This document shows positions 1-12,815 of a stretch of DNA of 64,000 bases, one piece after another. The notes under the pieces are model-generated. The model had not been told where the DNA came from. It saw only the letters and a program-made list of their open reading frames with translations, and did no database searches. The stretch is from assembly GCF_024679095.1 (NCBI RefSeq), contig NW_026111662.1, positions 251,990 through 315,989 on the forward strand, given 5' to 3'. Each line of letters begins with the position of its first letter. Position 1 is the first letter of the stretch. The position numbers were made by a program, and so were the translations under genes. This stretch comes from Eriocheir sinensis (Eukaryota > Arthropoda > Malacostraca > Decapoda > Varunidae).

Positions 1-1
1 T

Positions 2-410
2 CAGCTGTTAACACTTTGGCCCAAACAGAACAGTGTGTGCTATGGAGCATTGGTCAGTAAAGGAGGTGCTGGGAAGTTGAGAGCACGGTGTCATCTCTGA
101 ACTGCCTTTCTTGCATAGGTTACCAGGGAAAGTTTTATTGGGTCTTCTGGCTGGTGGATAGACGCTTGTACCCGACGCTCAGCTGTCAATGCACTGCCCA
201 GACGGAACAGTGTGTGATATAGAACAATAGTCAGTAAATAAGGTGCTGGCAAGTTGAGAGGACGGTGTCATCTCTGAACCGCCTTTCTTTCATGGGTTAC
301 CAAGCAAAGATGTATTGGGACTAGACACACCACTGCGCCAGACTCGGAACAGTGGGTGATATAGAACAGTGGCCAGTAAATGAGGTGCTGGCAAGTTGTG
401 GGCAGCGTCA
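2..410. repeat. Degenerate tandem repeat, three partial copies
   Basis: A block beginning CAGCTGT, with the shared motifs CAGTGTGTGATATAGAAC and AGTAAATRAGGTGCTGGCAAG, recurs at about 2, 180 and 333. The offsets between matching motifs are 177 and 142 bp, so the third copy is shortened. No coding signal is seen and the family is not recognised. Confidence 0.75.
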
Positions 411-576
411 CTAACTTGGTATTGATGGAAAACATAACTCGTGGCGACACAAACACCTCGACGCTCCACCACACGCCTCATGTGTTTATTTTGTTTGTCC
501 TTTGTTGTGGGAAGAATCTTTTATCTCCGTCCCTCAAGATCATAATGAAAGAAGAGTTGTTAGAAAATGACGTCTA

Positions 577-960
577 TTGAAAAACTCCTTACTAAATCAA
601 GAGGAGAATGAGGAGGAGGAGGAGCGTAAGAGGAAGTACGAGAGAAAGAGAGTGAGAGAAAGGAGGAAGAAGGAGATGAAGGATGAGGAGGAAGAGAGAA
701 AGAAGAGGAGGAAGAAGAGTAAGATGAAAAGTAAAAAAAAGATGAGGAGCAGGAGGAGGAAGAGAAGGAGGAGGAGGATGTGGTGAGGTAAAGAGGAAGA
801 GGAGAAGACTTGGAGTAGTATGATATTAGTAGGAGCAGGGGGAGGAAGAGAAAGAGGAGGAGGATGTGGTGAGGTAAAGAGGAAGAGGAGAAGACTTGGA
901 GTAGTAGGATATTAGCAGGAGCAGGGGGAGAAAGAGGTGGAGGAAGTATAGTAAGTTTAC
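577..960. repeat. Purine-rich (AGG/GAA) low-complexity block with an 86-bp duplication
   Basis: The stretch is nearly all A and G on the plus strand. The segment starting TGGTGAGGTAAAGAGG at 781 is repeated at 867 with few changes, giving a period of 86 bp. Open frames here are composed of Arg, Glu and Lys codons and are a by-product of base composition. Confidence 0.8.
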
Positions 961-1181
961 GAGGAAGAGGAATAAGAGTGGATTTAAAAGCATCAAATCG
1001 AAGTTAGTATACGTCATGGTGAGTTGCTTTATTCATTCATTCACCGTTCCATCACATGTCCAGTGCTGTAACTCTGCCTTCAGGCCGTACACTCGTCCAT
1101 TGCCTCAAAGCTGTGTGGCAGGCAGGCGTCCTCGCAGAAGCCGGCATCATTTAAATTTTGTCTTGAGTGCAAAGAATCACT

Positions 1182-1612
1182 GCTTCACGAGGAAAGACTC
1201 AAACAGTTAAACTTGCATTCTCTAGAAAGGCGAAGGGTGCGTGGAGACATGATCGAGGTTTATAAATGGATGAAGGGCTTTAATAAGGGAGACATTCATA
1301 AGGTTTTGTTGGTAAGAGAACCGGGTAGGACACGAAGTAACGGGTTTAAACTGGATAAATTCAGATTCAACAGGGACATAGGCAAAAATTGGTTTACTAA
1401 TAGGGTGGTGGATGAGTGGAATAGGCTTAGCAGTCATGTGGTGAGTGCCAATACAATTGTCACATTCAAAAATAGACTAGATAAATTCATGGACAGCGAT
1501 ATTAGGTGGGGTTAGATACACGGGAGCTTAGGGTCAAAGGAGCTGCCTCGTACAGGCCTACCGGCCTCTTGCAGACTCCTGCGTTCTTATGTTCTTATGT
1601 TCTTATGTTCAA
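1182..1612 (+). mobile_element. CR1-type retrotransposon 3' end (CR1-E), 5'-truncated
   Basis: The frame from about 1186 to the stop at 1513-1515 encodes the C-terminus of a CR1-clade ORF2. Typical markers are ERLKQLNLHSLERRRVRGDM, NWFTNRVVDEWN and a final FKNRLDKFM. A 3' UTR of about 95 bp follows and ends in an 8-bp tandem tail (GTTCTTAT, about three units, 1582-1609), which is characteristic of CR1 termini. The endonuclease and RT core are absent, as expected for a 5'-truncated insertion. The same family recurs on the minus strand at 50,567-50,959 and as tail fragments near 55,620 and 60,334. This is an inactive copy, not a host gene. Confidence 0.9.
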
Positions 1613-2633
1613 TGTGTGCACATTTCTCGTTAGTTTCTGAAGTCTGTTGTTCCTCGTCCCTTGATACAGGTACGAGCACGTTAAATCCGCCGCTTGTTCG
1701 TTCCTGCCGGCTCAGGTGAAGATCAGTGTGTTGCGTTTCCTCTCACTGCAAGGGTCATGTTTTGGCACTTTCCTTCCTACACGTGGCAAGATCACGGCGC
1801 CTCTTTCCTCCACCTTTTAGCCGCGACAACAGGCCACCACGGAGCCTCCCTTGCCTGCCTCTGCCTCCCGTTGTCAGTCCTGAAGGAAGCCTTGCCGGCT
1901 TCAGGGTTCACGTCCACCCTTAAGTCAGGGAGTACAGACCAGTGAATCTCGTCCCGTTATTTTCAGTCATGCCGTCATTAAATTACCGACGTCTTCGCTA
2001 ATTACCTGCCAAGATGAATGCCGGGAAGGCGTGCATCGCCGCGTGACGACGTGACCCCCTGAGAGGAAGATAAATACCGCCACTTCCTCAGTAAATTTTT
2101 GCGAGGGAGCGTAAAATTATGTGAGCTGTGGCCGGCGGGCCTCGCCGCGCACCGCCAGGCGGGCCAGCAAGAAGTGTGTATGCTAAAGTGCGTGAGTGAA
2201 GCGCCTGAGAAATGATCGGCCAGATTTAGTCTTCCGCAGAGGAACTCCTTTCGTGAAAACATTTCTCTGCATTCCGAGCGCCTGAGCCCAGTGAAGGACT
2301 GCGCCGATATATTCACATCCCCGTGCAGGAACACCCGGCCTGGGAAATAAATGTTTGGGGAAAAAGATGAGGTGTTAAAAACTGTGATATATTCCCCTGC
2401 TTACCCGAACGCCTGTCCCGCAGCCACCGCGTCACCAGTTTGTTAGCCGCGCCAGCACCGCCGCCGCGCCGTGACGGGAGTGTGTCGCGCTGGTGGGCGT
2501 CACCGCGCCCCGTGCTGGGAGGGCGCGGCCACGCGCCTCAGGCCTGGGCCAGGACTAACTTTCTGTGCACGGATTAATTTTATACATTTATCTTTTACTG
2601 CCTGTCTATATGTCTGTCTCCCTGCCTGCATGC

Positions 2634-2635
<2 letters not shown>
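1613..2635. other. Unassigned single-copy-looking sequence
   Basis: About 1 kb of mixed, partly GC-rich sequence (notably 2,030-2,560). Short open frames exist on both strands, but none shows a recognisable domain, repeats elsewhere in the window, or has convincing splice context. Confidence 0.5.
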
Positions 2636-2724
<89 letters not shown>

Positions 2725-2753
2725 TACTTTTAATAGGCTACGATGCTTGGTTT

Positions 2754-2848
<95 letters not shown>
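2636..2848. repeat. (CT)n tract facing a (GA)n tract: large inverted dinucleotide repeat
   Basis: About 84 bp of CT (2636-2719) is followed, after a 37-bp unique spacer, by about 92 bp of GA (2757-2848). The two arms are complementary, so a single strand could fold into a hairpin of roughly 80 bp. Confidence 0.95.
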
Positions 2849-2852
<4 letters not shown>

Positions 2853-3201
2853 ATCGTTTGTTATCATAATTCATTATATCGTTACATAAACAGAGAGGTC
2901 TTCCACATGAGGGTCGCCCAGTGACACGCGGTGCACTGCTACTTGCCTGTCTGGGGCACGGCTTCAACGGCCCGCCAGCCAGCACAGGTGATGGCCGTTG
3001 ACGATGGGAACCTTTTTACCTGTGTTTTCGGCCCCGTAATGGTTCCATGAAATCCCGAGCACTAAAAGTAATTACCGGGTCGTGAAGGCAGCTAAGCTCT
3101 TTTAATTTGGGACATTAGCGATTGACAATAGTTTCGCAGCGTAATATCGGGAAACGTTTTTACGCGGAGGCAATGAACTTTGTATCGAATTTAAAGCAGG
3201 T

Positions 3202-3480
3202 TTTTTTGTCACCTAAGCAACGGGTAATGTTTAGCGAGGCAAGTGTTTGTTTTGAAATGTAAATAAATGCCGGTTTGTGAGAAATGCAGGAAGTGGAGAC
3301 AAGTTAAGGCTGTCTGGTGTGCATAGGAGTATTTATTTACATATTTTTTTTTATTTTGCCACGTAAGCAACGGTAATCTTCAGCGATGCAAATGTTTGAT
3401 TCTAAGTGTAAATAAATGCGGGTTTCTGACAAATTTTGGAAGTAGAGGCAAATTAAGGCTGTTTGGTGTGTGTGTGTATT
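3202..3480. repeat. 150-bp tandem duplication
   Basis: The segment around AAGCAACGGGTAATGTTTAG (3,214 on) is repeated 150 bp downstream with about 20 percent changes. Shared parts include TGTAAATAAATGC and TTAAGGCTGT. The second copy runs into an ATTT microsatellite. Confidence 0.75.
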
Positions 3481-3581
3481 TATTTATTTATTTATTTGTT
3501 TATTTATCCTTTTATAGGGCGTGCTGTACTATTTTAAATGGTAAGGTTTGGGCTCCTTGTGACAGTATCGTGATCAGGAAC

Positions 3582-3770
3582 ATTGGCCCCCGTGTTCTTA
3601 AACGCCCCGCGCCCAAGTTAGCCTGTTTGAAAAGCCTCTCGTAAAAGTTCCGGGCGTTTTCATGGACTGCTTTATGTTCATAGTGATAGTTTGACACGAC
3701 TTCCGCGTCTTGAGTGGGAAAATCACCCACGACAATCCGGTTAGTCTTCTCTGTGGCCTTGAAGAATAGT
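3582..3770 (-). mobile_element. Divergent copy of the ~200-bp TIR element M1
   Basis: It starts with a variant of the M1 end (GGCCCCCGTGTTCTTAAACG), then shows CGCCCAAG, an AAGCCTCTCGT segment and a final GGTTAGTCTTCTCTGTGGCC, in the same order as better M1 copies. The interior is strongly diverged. Confidence 0.45.
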
Positions 3771-4195
3771 CGTAATGGGAGCACGGTTCGTTTAAGAATA
3801 TGAACCTTAGTCTGTCTTCTTATATAATACAGACACGGAACTTGACAATAAAACACATGCTAACCGGCTTAAATACACGGGACTGCCATTTTGAAAGACG
3901 TCTTGGGTCGCTAAGTCGCGTGATTGTGGAGTTTCTGCTCGTGAAATTCTGTCTGTGAGAAGTGAAACATATGAGTCGGGTCACGGCGGCCCCCGTGCTG
4001 GTGCCGGCCAATAAATCTTTATCCTCACAACCCAGGCGGCGCGGCGAGGCGGGGCAGGTGGGAGGCGGGTAAGCAGTGTGGCGGCGCATGGCCTCGCCCC
4101 CGCCACGCCAGGCATATCAGGGCGGGCTGCATTATACCCAATCTCTCTGCGGGTTTGTGGTCCCTGAGTGAAGACGCTCGGGTGTACCTTCGAAA
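3771..4195. other. GC-rich unassigned sequence
   Basis: There is no open frame with recognisable content and no repeat shared with the rest of the window. The part around 3,980-4,120 is rich in GCG and GGC. Confidence 0.4.
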
Positions 4196-4198
4196 CTA

Positions 4199-4645
4199 AC
4201 CACGTGGTGCTCTGGAAAATACCCTCATTGTAATTCCCACTCCAAATTATCCAATATTACTACTATTAAACCTATCCTAATCTTACCTTACCTGACCTAA
4301 CCTAACCTGATATGACATAAACCTGTGCTAATCTAACCTGAGCTAATCTAACCTAACCTAACCTTTCGTAACCTAACCCAACCTGAGCTAACCTAACCTG
4401 AGCTAAACGAACATAACCTACCGTAACCTTCCCTGTTCAAGAGTGGGCACCCCATATCATTAGGTATATAGGAAATACCCTAACCACGGCGTGCTCTGGA
4501 AAATACTCTCATTGTAATTCCCACTCAAAATTTCCATATATGACTACAACGAAACCTAACACAAGCCAGCCTAAGCATGCCTAACGTAACCTGCCCTGTT
4601 CAAGAGTGGGCGCCACATACCAGTAGAGATTGGGAATATGCGGGC
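4199..4645. repeat. Two-copy repeat embedding degenerate CCTAA (telomere-like) motifs
   Basis: A unit starting CGTGGTGCTCTGGAAAATAC at about 4,203 recurs near 4,487. Its other landmark, CCTGTTCAAGAGTGGGC, appears near 4,431 and 4,600. Between them lies a run of degenerate CCTAA repeats (4,262-4,440), the complement of the arthropod telomere motif TTAGG. Confidence 0.75.
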
Positions 4646-4799
4646 TGACTGGCCGAGGGTCGACACTCAGATGAACGGTAATTTGATCCGGGACTCACAA
4701 GTGTTGCTCGTTGCTGCCCTGAATGGGACGAGGCTTAGACATGATGGCTTGGTGCTGTGAGGGAGGGCCGCTACGGGAGCCAATGTGAATGGGGAGGGG

Positions 4800-5170
4800 A
4801 AGGGTAGCACCTGTCCTTCGTAATGGTAACTATTTATGTTTAGTGAGCGTATCAGTGTTCGTTGAGGCAGTACACGGCTCAGCACGGTATGAGGCTGTAC
4901 AAGGGAGGGGGACAGCTTGGCACTATCCTCCATAATAATAACTTCTGCTTAGTGAGATTTTCAGTGTTCTGTGAGGCAGTACAAGATTTGGTTTTCTGTT
5001 TGGGAATATTTTAGGAGCAGCGTTTAGCGGGCTTTTTTGTCTCTACACTTGTTTTATGCCTTTGAGCTGTTTCCTTTCCTGTAAAAAAAAAAAAAGGATA
5101 CAAGGTTTAATCCTCTATTAGGCAGTGCAAGTAGTGCTCTACGAGGCAGTACGAGTTGTGATGTAGACTC
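4800..5170. repeat. Short degenerate duplications and a JX 3' tail
   Basis: A segment with TTTAGTGAG, TCAGTGTTC and GTGAGGCAGTACA occurs near 4,838 and again near 4,938. The motif GAGGCAGTAC recurs a further time near 5,142. At 5,008-5,096 a plus-strand JX-like 3' tail is seen (AGCGGGCTTTTTT, then TTTGAGCTGTTTCCTTTCCT and poly-A). Confidence 0.6.
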
Positions 5171-5477
5171 AGCTTTCATACGTACTAACTTCTCCTTTGC
5201 ATTGGATCGGTAATGATGTGAAGTTTATCTTCTTCGACCCACAAGTTCGTGAACGATTGACCGTCTCGCCCGCCGCAGCGAGTTTTGACGTCTCGCCGAG
5301 GCCGCCCGCTGCCGATCATTGTTTATATCTTTTGAGGTTGGAGTGATCTACCAATTCTTAGTAACACAACGGAGCTTTCTGTCTTTCCTATTGTTTTTAC
5401 AGCAATGGAAGCAGCTCAAGACCAACAAAACGGAAAACAAAAGCCCGCTAAGCAATGTTCCAGCAATAAGAGGACAG

Positions 5478-5677
5478 GGCCCGTATTCCCAGACGTTTCC
5501 GCCTCTTACATCAACAAGTTTCAAAGTCCAAAAGAAATCAATCGCGTTCTAGTAAGTGTGTTCTTAGGTTCACGATACAGAGGAAGGGTCAGAAAACTAC
5601 CCATGGAAAGGCCCACAACTCCTACGATAGCCTTATCAAATGTGTGCTTAAGCGCCGAAATGTTTAAAATATGACCC
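5478..5677 (+). mobile_element. M1 TIR element, near full length
   Basis: It begins GGGCCCGTATTCCCAGACG and ends GAAATGTTTAAAATATGACC. The ends are imperfect inverted repeats of the type GGCCCGTATTCT. The interior carries the family landmarks GAAATCAATCGCGTTCTAGT, AGGTTCACGATACAGAGGAA and CCTTATCAAATGTGTGCTTA. There is no transposase, so it is a MITE-like, non-autonomous element. It lies inside the JX fragment. Confidence 0.75.
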
Positions 5678-5731
5678 CAGAACGAGAGGCCAGAAGAGAG
5701 GTCACTGTCAGTTGGAGAGGTGTCTTTATAC

Positions 5732-5925
5732 CACCGTTGCCAGATTGTCGTACTCAGAGCGTAGTATTTACCGGTTTCTGACGCCTAACTATTGCCAAGA
5801 AACATCAGGATCTAACTCTTTTAACGATTACTATAAATGAGTTTCGTTACTGGAGCCCAGAAGACAGTTTTGGGGCAGGAAGTCGGGAAATATAAGCGGC
5901 TGAGTACGACAATCTGGCAACGTTG
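5732..5925. mobile_element. hAT-like MITE, 194 bp
   Basis: Terminal inverted repeats of about 24 bp share the core CGTTGCCAGATTGTCGTACT. The flanks CTTTATAC (5,724-5,731) and CTTGATAC (5,926-5,933) look like an 8-bp target duplication with one change, as made by hAT transposases. Removing the element restores the JX sequence. A second copy of exactly the same length is at 14,448-14,641. Confidence 0.8.
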
Positions 5926-6090
5926 CTTGATACTCCTTCCGTTCAAGTTCAAGTCCAATGCAGGAGAAAATACAGACAGAGGGAGGCTATTCCAGACTTT
6001 ACCAGCGAAAAGGATGAAAGACTTGAGATGCTGCATGGTTAACTCTTGCATAAGGGATTCGGGCAGCACAGGGGTGAGCTAGAGTAGAAA

Positions 6091-6201
6091 GTCGTGAATG
6101 TCGGCAGCTGCCTCTCACCGCGTCGTGCCTGTCAGTCGTGAGGTGCTTGGTTGGGGCAGGTCGTAGCCGCACGCGCCTCGGCCAAACGTGACAGTGTATG
6201 T

Positions 6202-6236
<35 letters not shown>

Positions 6237-6737
6237 TGTGCGTGCGTGCTTGTAGATATTTATTTCCCCGCTATTCCGATAATTTTTGCCTCACGAATTT
6301 ATGGACGTCCGCGGCGGGGTTTAAAATTTACTGGCGACTTACAATGGGCGGGACACTGGAGGGGGAAGGCGTCTCTCTGTATTAGGACCGGCGGCTGAGG
6401 GCGTGTTTGTGCGCCTTCTGTTATGGAGAGCTGGAAGAATTGTACTTTTTTCTATCCATATTTTTTTTCTCTCTCCGCCCATCAGAGACTCAAGGGCTAA
6501 TGCGACGGAGATGAGCGCTGAGGCCACGTGCAGCAACGTGATCATATGCCCCTGACTTTACCGTACTTTTTTTTCTCTTTTGTCCACTCGTCTATACTCT
6601 CTTTTATGGGGCAGTTATAAGCTTTTTTTTTTTTTTTTTTTTTTGCTTGAGCTGCTTCCTTTACTGAAAAAAAAATCTATGTATACATTTTTATTTGTGG
6701 TGGTTTTTGACATATTTATTGACCTTTACTGAGTGTA
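6091..6737. other. Mostly unassigned; one GA microsatellite and a JX-like tail
   Basis: It contains (GA)n at 6,205-6,233 and a T-run followed by GCTTGAGCTGCTTCCTTTAC at about 6,625-6,665, which resembles a plus-strand JX 3' tail. The remainder shows nothing recognisable. Confidence 0.5.
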
Positions 6738-6957
6738 GGAAGAACTTAACATTTTTCTATCTGTATATATCATTTCCTCTCTCTATCTATCTGGAAGAAC
6801 TTAACATTTTTATATCTGTATACATCATTTCCTCTCTCTATCTATCTGGAAGAACTTAATATTTTTCTATCTGTATACATCATTTCCTCTCTCTATATAT
6901 CTGGAAGAACTTAACATTTTTCTATCTGTCTAAATCATTTCCTCTCTCTATCTATCT
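6738..6957. repeat. 55-bp tandem repeat, four units
   Basis: The motif GGAAGAACTTAAC occurs at 6,738, 6,793, 6,848 and 6,903, an exact 55-bp period. Each unit ends in TTTCCTCTCTCTATCTATCT, which continues as TCTA microsatellite to about 7,000. Confidence 0.95.
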
Positions 6958-7363
6958 ATCCATCTCTTTGTCTGTCTCTATATATCGCTATTTCTCTCTC
7001 CCTCCACACATTAGCTTCATATACTTGACGTAGCGGAACATTAAGTGGTGCAAAGTTCCACAGAGGAAATATTCAATCACTTCTTCGGCGTCTTTTTAGG
7101 TCCTTCCATTCTTGCATTCATCGCAACGGAAAACTCGAGGCCAGCGAGTGATCTTCAAAGCTCAGTTCGCGCCCCGTCCAAGCAGCACCGGGTCCCAATA
7201 GTCTAGTTTCCCTTGTGTCGCCTCTTTCTCACGAGCAAAGTAAATACCAGTCCGCGGGATGCACACAACTCTTCGTGCTGTGAGGAGGCTCGGGAATGAG
7301 TCGCGAAAGTGTTGCTTTCAGGAGAACCAGGAGGCGGTGAGGAGAGTTTGGAGGACACAGAAC

Positions 7364-7715
7364 TTTGGGTTGTGTTCTCAGACGCTTCCGCCTCTCACCT
7401 CTCACATCAACTATTTCCAAAGGCCGAAAAGGAGGTCAATCGGGTTCTAATGAGCGTTCTTTTAGGTTCATTGTACAGAGGAAGAGTCACACTACCACTA
7501 CGGCCATTAAACTACCCGTAGAAATCCCCCAAACACCTACAAAAGCCTTGTCAACTATGTGTACTTGGGTTCATGGTACAGAAGAAGAGTCACACTACCA
7601 CTACGGCCATTAAACTACCCATAGAAATACCCCAAACACCTACGAAAGCCTTGTCAACTATGTGTACTCTGGCGCCTAAAGGTTTGAGAGTATGGGCCCT
7701 GGGTCGCTCGCTTTG
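7364..7715 (+). mobile_element. M1 element with an internal tandem duplication
   Basis: The left end is GGTTGTGTTCTCAGACGCTT and the right end GTTTGAGAGTATGGGCCC. The interior segment with TTCATGGTACAGAAGAAGAG, the ACTACCACTACGGCCATTAA block and GCCTTGTCAACTATGTGTAC is present twice with a period near 105 bp, lengthening the element from about 200 to 350 bp. Confidence 0.75.
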
Positions 7716-7893
7716 AAGGTCGCTGTCTCTGAGGATGCGGCACTGACCGAGGAGGCGCCGAAGAAGTGACGGACGATTTCATTTGATGGTACCACTGAAT
7801 GTTCCCCTGCGTCACATATATGAAGCTGATGTTCGGAGAGAGAAATGGATATAGAAAGAGGGAAAAGAAGTGAGGTTCATCCTGCACTAGAAG

Positions 7894-9080
<1,187 letters not shown>

Positions 9081-9507
9081 CGCCACCACCAGCACCATGC
9101 AGCCAGCCAGAACCATGCAGTCACCCACCGCTGATCTTCACCGCCACACTCATCGATTTCTTTCCTTCCTACCTGCTGCTACCTCCACCACCACAGCCGC
9201 CGCCACCGCTACTGCTGCCTCCTGAGCCCTCCTCCCCTGCCTGCCACTTCCCGTTTTTCTTGCCCCGAGGCTTTGGTCATCACTCACCGCTGCACAACTC
9301 CGCGCACTCTTCGCCAAATTCTTTCTTTGCGGACCACTTTTCTTTTCCCCGCGCGGCCCTTTCTCCCGAAGCCAAATGCGCCTCGTGACCACTCCAGCGG
9401 CTCATCCTTATACGACCTACGTGTGGCCGGGTGTAAGAGTATAGTGAGGCCTATGTAGTTTCTGTGCTGTGTGTGTTAAGGTTAGCTCCTGAGTCTGTTC
9501 ACGAGGT
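9081..9507. other. CCG/CCA-rich unassigned sequence
   Basis: Rich in GCC and ACC triplets near 9,120-9,250. An 80-codon frame is open on the minus strand but has a biased Arg/Ala/Glu composition and no recognisable domain, so no gene is called. Confidence 0.35.
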
Positions 9508-9695
9508 ACACGGTTATACTCTTAAACACTTCGGCGCGCAAGCACACATATTTGACAAGGCTTTCCTAGGAGTTGTGTGCTTTTTCAGGGGTAGTTTTAT
9601 GACCCTGGTGGTAAATTGACTTCTTCTGTGCCATGAACCTAAAAAAACAGTCAATAAAACCCGATTGATCCCTTCTTTGACCTTTGGGAATAGCT
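9508..9695 (-). mobile_element. M1 element (minus orientation)
   Basis: It shows TATACTCTTAAACACTTCGG, CATATTTGACAAGGCTTTCC, TTTTATGACCCTGGTGGT, TGCCATGAACCT and CCCGATTGATCCCTTCTTTG in the order expected for M1 read from its other end. The far terminus is degraded. Confidence 0.75.
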
Positions 9696-9714
9696 TTAAA
9701 GGAAACGGGTCATT

Positions 9715-12700
9715 CGCAGGGTATAGATTTGCATGACAGTATTTTCAGTGGGTATAGGTGTGCGTGATACAAGTACAGTACATTCAACGTCTATATATAC
9801 AGTTACGCAGGACAATAATTCAACGGGTATAGTCTTGAACGATGCCCCCTTCGCTTGGTATAGTTTTGCATAACATAATACATCTGTCGGGTACAGTTTT
9901 GCATGGCACTACATTCACCGGGTACAGTTTTGCATGGCACTACATTCACCGGGTACAGTTTTGCATGGCACTACATTCACCGGGTACAGTTTTGCATGGC
10001 ACTACATTCAACGGGTACAGTTTTGCATGACACACTACATTCAACGGGTACAGTTTTGCATGACACACTACATTCAACGGGTACAGTTTTGCATGACACA
10101 CTACATTCAACGGGTACAGTTTTGCATGACACACTACATTCAACGGGTACAGTTTTGCATGACACACTACATTCAACGGGTACAGTTTTGCATGGCACTA
10201 CATTCACCGGGTACAGTTTTGCATGACACACTACATTCACCGGGTACAGTTTTGCATGGCACTACATTCACCGGGTACAGTTTTGCATGACACACTACAT
10301 TCACCGGGTACAGTTTTGCATGACACACTACATTCACCGGGTACAGTTTTGCATGACACTTCATTCACCGGGTACAGTTTTGCATGGCACTACATTCACC
10401 GGGTACAGTTTTGCATGACACACTACATTCACCGGGTACAGTTTTGCATGGCACACTACATTCAACGGGTACAGTTTTGCATGACACACTACATGCAACG
10501 GGTACAGTTTTGCATGGCACTATATTCAACGGGTACAGTTTTGCATGACACACTACATTCAACGGGTACAGTTTTGCATGACACACTACATTCAACGGGT
10601 ACAGTTTTGCATGGCACTACATTCAACGGGTACAGTTTTGCATGACACACTACATTCACCGGGTACAGTTTTGCATGGCACTACATTCAACGGGTACAGT
10701 TTTGCATGACACACTACATTCACCGGGTACAGTTTTGCATGGCACTACATTCAACGGGTACAGTTTTGCATGGCACTACATTCAACGGGTACAGTTTTGG
10801 ATGGCACTACATTCAAGGGTTACAGTTTTGCATGGCACTACATTCAACGGGTACAGTTTTGCATGACACACTACATTCAACGGGTACAGTTTTGCATGAC
10901 ACACTACATTCAACGGGTACAGTTTTGCATGACACTATATTCAACGGGTACAGTTTTGCATGGCACTACATTCAACGGGTACAGTTTTGCATGACACACT
11001 ACATTCAACGGGTACAGTTTTGCATGACACACTACATTCAACGGGTACAGTTTTGCATGACACTATATTCAACGGGTACAGTTTTGCATGGCACTATATT
11101 CAACGGGTACAGTTTTGCATGACACACTACATTCAACGGGTACAGTTTTGCATGACACACTACATTCAACGGGTACAGTTTTGCATGAAACACTACATTC
11201 AACGGGTACAGTTTTGCATGACACACTACATTCAACGGGTACAGTTTTGCATGACACTATATTCAACGGGTACAGTTTTGCATGGCACTATATTCAACGG
11301 GTACAGTTTTGCATGGCACTACATTCAACGGGTACAGTTTTGCATGGCACTACATTCAACGGGTACAGTTTTGCATGACACACTACATTCAACGGGTACA
11401 GTTTTGCATGGCACTACATTCAACGGGTAGAGTTTTGCATGGCACTACATTCAACGGGTACAGTTTTGCATGGCACTACATTCAACGGGTAGAGTTTTGC
11501 ATGGCACTACATTCAACGGGTACAGTTTTGCATGACACACTACATTCAACGGGTACATTTTTGCATGACACACTACATTCAACGGGTACAGTTTTCCAGG
11601 CACTACATTCAACGGGTACAGTTTTGCATGACACACTACATTCAACGGGTACAGTTTTGCATGACACTATATTCAACGGGTACAGTTTTGCATGGCACTA
11701 TATTCAACGGGTACAGTTTTGCATGGCACTACATTCAACGGGTACAGTTTTGCATGGCACTACATTCAACGGGTACAGTTTTGCATGACACACTACATTC
11801 AACGGGTACAGTTTTGCATGGCACTACATTCAACGGGTAGAGTTTTGCATGGCACTACATTCAACGGGTACAGTTTTGCATGGCACTACATTCAACGGGT
11901 AGAGTTTTGCATGGCACTACATTCAACGGGTACAGTTTTGCATGACACACTACATTCAACGGGTACAGTTTTGCATGACACACTACATTCAACGGGTACA
12001 GTTTTCCAGGCACTACATTCAACGGGTACAGTTTTGCATGACACACTACATTCAACGGGTACAGTTTTCCAGGCACTACATTCAACGGGTAGAGTTTTGC
12101 ATGGCACTACATTCAACGGGTACAGTTTTGCATGACACACTACATTCAACGGGTACAGTTCTGCATGACACACTACATTCAACGGGTACAGTTTTGCATG
12201 GCACTACATTCAACGGGTACAGTTTTGCATGACACACTACATTCAACGGGTACAGTTCTGCATGACACACTACATTCAACGGGTACAGTTCTGCATGACA
12301 CACTACATTCAACGGGTACAGTTCTGCATGACACACTACATTCACCGGGTACAGTTTTGCATGGCACTACATTCAACGGGTACAGTTTTGCATGGCACTA
12401 CATTCAACGGGTACAGTTCTGCATGACACACTACATTCACCGGGTACAGTTTGGCATGGCACTACATTCAACGGGTACAGTTTTGCATGGCACTACATTC
12501 AACGGGTACAGTTTTGCATGACACACTACATTCAACGGGTACAGTTTTGCATGGCACTACATTCAACGGGTAGAGTTTTGCATGGCACTACATTCAACGG
12601 GTACAGTTTTCCAGGCACTACATTCAACGGTTACAGTTTTCCAGGCACTACATTCAACGGGTACAGTTTTCCAGGCACTACATTCAACGGGTACAGTTTT

Positions 12701-12815
12701 GCATGGCACTACATTCAACGGGTACAGTTTTCCAGGCACTACATTCAACGGGTACAGTTTTGCATGGCACTACATTCACCGGGTACAGTTTTGCATGGCT
12801 CCAGTCAACTGGTGT
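9715..12815. repeat. 31/33-bp minisatellite, ~90 units, with 410-bp higher-order duplication
   Basis: The unit is ACAGTTTTGCAT, then GGCACTAC (31 bp) or GACACACTAC (33 bp), then ATTCAACGGGT or ATTCACCGGGT. Units at the left edge (9,715-9,890) and right edge (12,800-12,850) are strongly diverged, while the core is nearly uniform. A block containing GGGTAGAG variants and a TTTTCCAGGC variant is duplicated with a shift of 410 bp (landmark at 11,421 and 11,831). All plus frames of the 31-bp form are open by chance, but the 33-bp form has TGA in one frame. The many ORFs here are therefore not genes. Confidence 0.98.

Larger units (their letters stand above)
5393..6090 (-). mobile_element. JX (Jockey-like) retrotransposon 3' end carrying two nested insertions
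   Basis: Read on the minus strand, this is the C-terminal coding end plus 3' UTR of the JX family seen at 23.6, 51.2 and 62.4 kb. The frame near 6,070-5,930 encodes relatives of the JX string MQELT..HAGKLWNNLP. The tail side at 5,393 has TTTTTACAGCAATGGAAGCA and then AAGCCCGCTA, matching other JX tails. Two DNA elements interrupt it: an M1 copy at 5,478-5,677 and a hAT-like MITE at 5,732-5,925. The JX pieces resume between and after them, so JX was there first. Confidence 0.8.

Noticed and set aside
5395..5552. Exon after a TTTTTACAG acceptor-like site
   Set aside because: The pyrimidine tract and AG are the antisense of the JX 3' tail, and the sequence after it is JX and M1.
9715..12815. 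Possible CRISPR-like array (regular ~31-bp units)
   Set aside because: Units are directly contiguous with no unique spacers, and the context is eukaryotic.
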